From contig NZ_LDJP01000037.1 in the NCBI RefSeq assembly GCF_001431505.1, forward strand, positions 1 through 64,000: a stretch of DNA of 64,000 bases, given 5' to 3'. The DNA comes from Stenotrophomonas daejeonensis. GTDB taxonomy: Bacteria > Pseudomonadota > Gammaproteobacteria > Xanthomonadales > Xanthomonadaceae. The translations under genes and the position numbers were made by a program. A model generated the notes under the pieces. The model was not told the DNA's origin. It did not search any database and worked only from the letters and a program-made list of their open reading frames with translations. Below, one piece after another: positions 62,207-64,000 of this stretch (positions within the stretch are counted from its first letter, which is position 1; the number at the start of each line of letters is the position of its first letter).

Positions 62207-64000
62207 GTGCGCACGACCCGTCGGCCGCCGGCGGCCGCGGCTTCGACCTGATCGAATTCGCCACCCGCCGCCGCGTCACCATCGCGATGATGACGCTCAC
62301 TTTGGTGTTGTTCGGCCTGATCTCGTTGTCGAGCCTGAAGGTCGAGCTGCTGCCGGACCTCAGCTACCCCACGCTGACCGTGCGCACCGATTACGAAGGC
62401 GCCGCGCCGGCGGAGATCGAGACGCTGATCTCGCAGCCGGCCGAGGAAGCGCTGGGCATCGTCAAGGGCCTGCGCAAGCTCAAGTCGATCTCGCGCACCG
62501 GGCAGAGCGACGTGGTGCTGGAGTTCGCCTGGGGCACGGACATGCAGCAGGCCGGGCTGGACGTGCGCGACAAGATGGAGACGCTGCAGCTGCCGCTGGA
62601 GGCCAAGCCGCCGGTGCTGCTGCGCTTCAACCCGTCCACGCAGCCGATCATGCGGCTGGCGCTGTCGTCGAAGCAGGAGGGCGGCAGCGAGGCCGACGCG
62701 GTGCGCCGGCTGATGGAACTGCGCCGCTATGCCGACGACGACCTCAAGCGCAAGCTCGAACCGGTCAGCGGCGTGGCCGCGGTCAAGGTCGGTGGTGGCC
62801 TCGAGGACGAGGTCCAGGTGGACATCGACCAGCGCAAGCTGGCGCAGCTGGGGCTGTCGCTGGACACGGTGATCCAGCGCCTGGAGCAGGAGAACGTCAA
62901 CCTGTCCGGTGGCCGCTTGGAGGAAGGCTCGCAGCGCTATCTGGTGCGTACGGTCAACCAGTTCGCCACGGTCGAGCAGATGCGCGAGATGCTGCTGACC
63001 ACGGCCGGTGGCGGCGCGAGCGCCTCGTCCACCGGCGAGAACCGGCAGCTGATGACCGCCATCCTCGGCAGCCGCGACCCGAACGTGATCGCCGCGCTGC
63101 GCAGCGACGGCGGCGGCGCCAACGTCGCCACGGTGCGGCTGAAGGACGTGGCCAACGTCTACCAGGGCTACAAGGAGCGCGAGGCGGTGATCCGCAGCGC
63201 CGGCCACGAGGCGGTGGAGCTGGCGGTCTACAAGGAAGGCGACGCCAATACCGTGTCCACCGCCGACGCGCTGGAGGCGAAGCTGGAAACCATCCGCAAG
63301 CAGATGCCCAAGGACATCGAGATGACGGTGGTGGAGGACCAGTCGGTGTTCATCCGCCACGCGATCAAGGACGTGAAGATCGACGCGGTGATCGGCGGCC
63401 TGCTGTCGGTGCTGATCATCTTCCTGTTCCTGCGCGATGGCTGGAGCACCTTCGTCATCTCGCTGTCGCTGCCGATCTCGATCATCGCCACGTTCTTCTT
63501 CATGGGCCGGCTCGGCCTGAGCCTGAACGTGATGTCGCTGGGCGGCCTGGCGCTGGCGACCGGCCTGGTGGTGGACGACTCGATCGTGGTGCTCGAATCC
63601 ATCGCCAAGGCGCGCGAGCGCGGCATGGGCATCCTGGAGGCGGCGATCAAGGGCACGCGCGAAGTGTTCATGGCGGTGGTCGCCTCGACGCTGACCACGA
63701 TCGCGGTGTTCCTGCCGCTGGTGTTCGTCGAGGGCATCGCCGGGCAGCTGTTCCGCGACCAGGCGCTGACCGTGTCGATCGCCATCGCGGTGTCGCTGGT
63801 GGTGTCGATGACGCTGATCCCGATGCTGAGTTCGTTGAAGGGCCGCGCGCCACTGGACTTCCCGGCCGAGGAACCGCGCCAGCCGTGGCGCCCGGCCAGC
63901 CGCTGGCAGAAGCCGTTGGCGTTCACTGGCCGTGGCGTCGGCGCGATGTTCCGCTATGGCTTCTTCGCCGCGGCGTGGATGGTGGTGCGCGTGTTCCGCG
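62203..64000 (+). CDS. RND multidrug efflux permease (partial, runs off the window)
   Basis: The first 599 codons of an AcrB-type inner-membrane pump. Begins MSAHDPSAAGGRGFDLIEF, first helix about residues 26-46, then a porter domain with LPDLSYPTLTVRTDYEGAAP and EDQSVFIRHAIKDVKIDAVI, and central helices LSVLIIFLFLRDGWSTFVIS and GLALATGLVVDDSIVVLESI. The DD of VVDDSIV is the proton-relay site. Belongs with the HAE1/HME heavy-hydrophobic group; substrate unknown. It continues beyond base 64000, so the C-terminal half is missing here. Confidence 0.93.
   Translation, partial: MSAHDPSAAGGRGFDLIEFATRRRVTIAMMTLTLVLFGLISLSSLKVELLPDLSYPTLTVRTDYEGAAPAEIETLISQPAEEALGIVKGLRKLKSISRTGQSDVVLEFAWGTDMQQAGLDVRDKMETLQLPLEAKPPVLLRFNPSTQPIMRLALSSKQEGGSEADAVRRLMELRRYADDDLKRKLEPVSGVAAVKVGGGLEDEVQVDIDQRKLAQLGLSLDTVIQRLEQENVNLSGGRLEEGSQRYLVRTVNQFATVEQMREMLLTTAGGGASASSTGENRQLMTAILGSRDPNVIAALRSDGGGANVATVRLKDVANVYQGYKEREAVIRSAGHEAVELAVYKEGDANTVSTADALEAKLETIRKQMPKDIEMTVVEDQSVFIRHAIKDVKIDAVIGGLLSVLIIFLFLRDGWSTFVISLSLPISIIATFFFMGRLGLSLNVMSLGGLALATGLVVDDSIVVLESIAKARERGMGILEAAIKGTREVFMAVVASTLTTIAVFLPLVFVEGIAGQLFRDQALTVSIAIAVSLVVSMTLIPMLSSLKGRAPLDFPAEEPRQPWRPASRWQKPLAFTGRGVGAMFRYGFFAAAWMVVRVFR

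Overview
The window looks like chromosome of a GC-rich gammaproteobacterium of the Xanthomonadaceae (Xanthomonas, Stenotrophomonas, Pseudoxanthomonas, Lysobacter group; I cannot fix the genus). Grounds: the gene order lexA-recA-recX-alaS-csrA; a perfect 19-bp LexA box of the Xanthomonas type (TTAGTAGTAATACTACTAA); a type IV secretion locus in the order virD4-B7-B8-B9-B10-B11-B1-B2-B3-B4-B5-B6, as in the Xanthomonas bacteria-killing T4SS (X-T4SS); and many short intergenic palindromes typical of these genomes.

Layout. 1-6.2 kb: aroA, two opposed TonB-like genes, serS, a LysR regulator, tRNA-Ser(TGA) and tadA. 6.4-24.8 kb: a complete T4SS with an effector/immunity pair at its end. 24.9-32.9 kb: orn, an EcsC-family gene, a GNAT gene, a fused two-domain 2-oxoacid dehydrogenase E1, an FMN reductase, dnaB and a zinc alcohol dehydrogenase. 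33-42.2 kb: acnA (minus), a very short membrane protein, a HIT protein, a dienelactone hydrolase, rimO, a DUF3025 gene, greB and a HerA-like ATPase. 42.3-51.2 kb: a MltD-like transglycosylase, cinA-type amidohydrolase, lexA, recA, recX, alaS, csrA, tRNA-Ser(GCT) and a NarL/GacA-type response regulator. 51.2-64 kb: rne, rluC, zupT, a TonB-domain lipoprotein, a pterin carbinolamine dehydratase, nfuA, a large repetitive TonB-like membrane protein, two cytochromes c, and an RND efflux adaptor and pump (pump cut by the window end).

The unusual part is the T4SS locus. First, two gene cassettes with recognisable attC (59-base element) features sit between virB3 and virB4, with GTTRRRY core sites at the entry and internal junctions and the last attC ending 5 bp before the virB4 start codon. 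No integron integrase is visible. They encode a small secreted protein and a small membrane protein, both unrecognised and AT-rich relative to their surroundings. Second, virB6 is followed by a DUF4189 gene and then by decayed copies of the same virB6-DUF4189 module: copy 2 has a 5'-truncated virB6 and a twice frameshifted DUF4189 gene; copy 3 is only the 5' part of virB6 joined to the last 17 codons of DUF4189. A dispersed double-hairpin repeat lies at the left edge of both decayed copies. Third, a run of ten G near the 3' end of virB6 is placed so that loss of one G would join virB6 in frame to DUF4189. The locus ends with a lipoprotein (putative immunity protein) overlapping a class 3 lipase that carries a C-terminal XVIPCD-type secretion domain.

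The rest is mainly housekeeping sequence: DNA repair and SOS control, translation, RNA decay, and envelope energy coupling. All database comparisons implied by family names are from recognition of motifs, not from searches.
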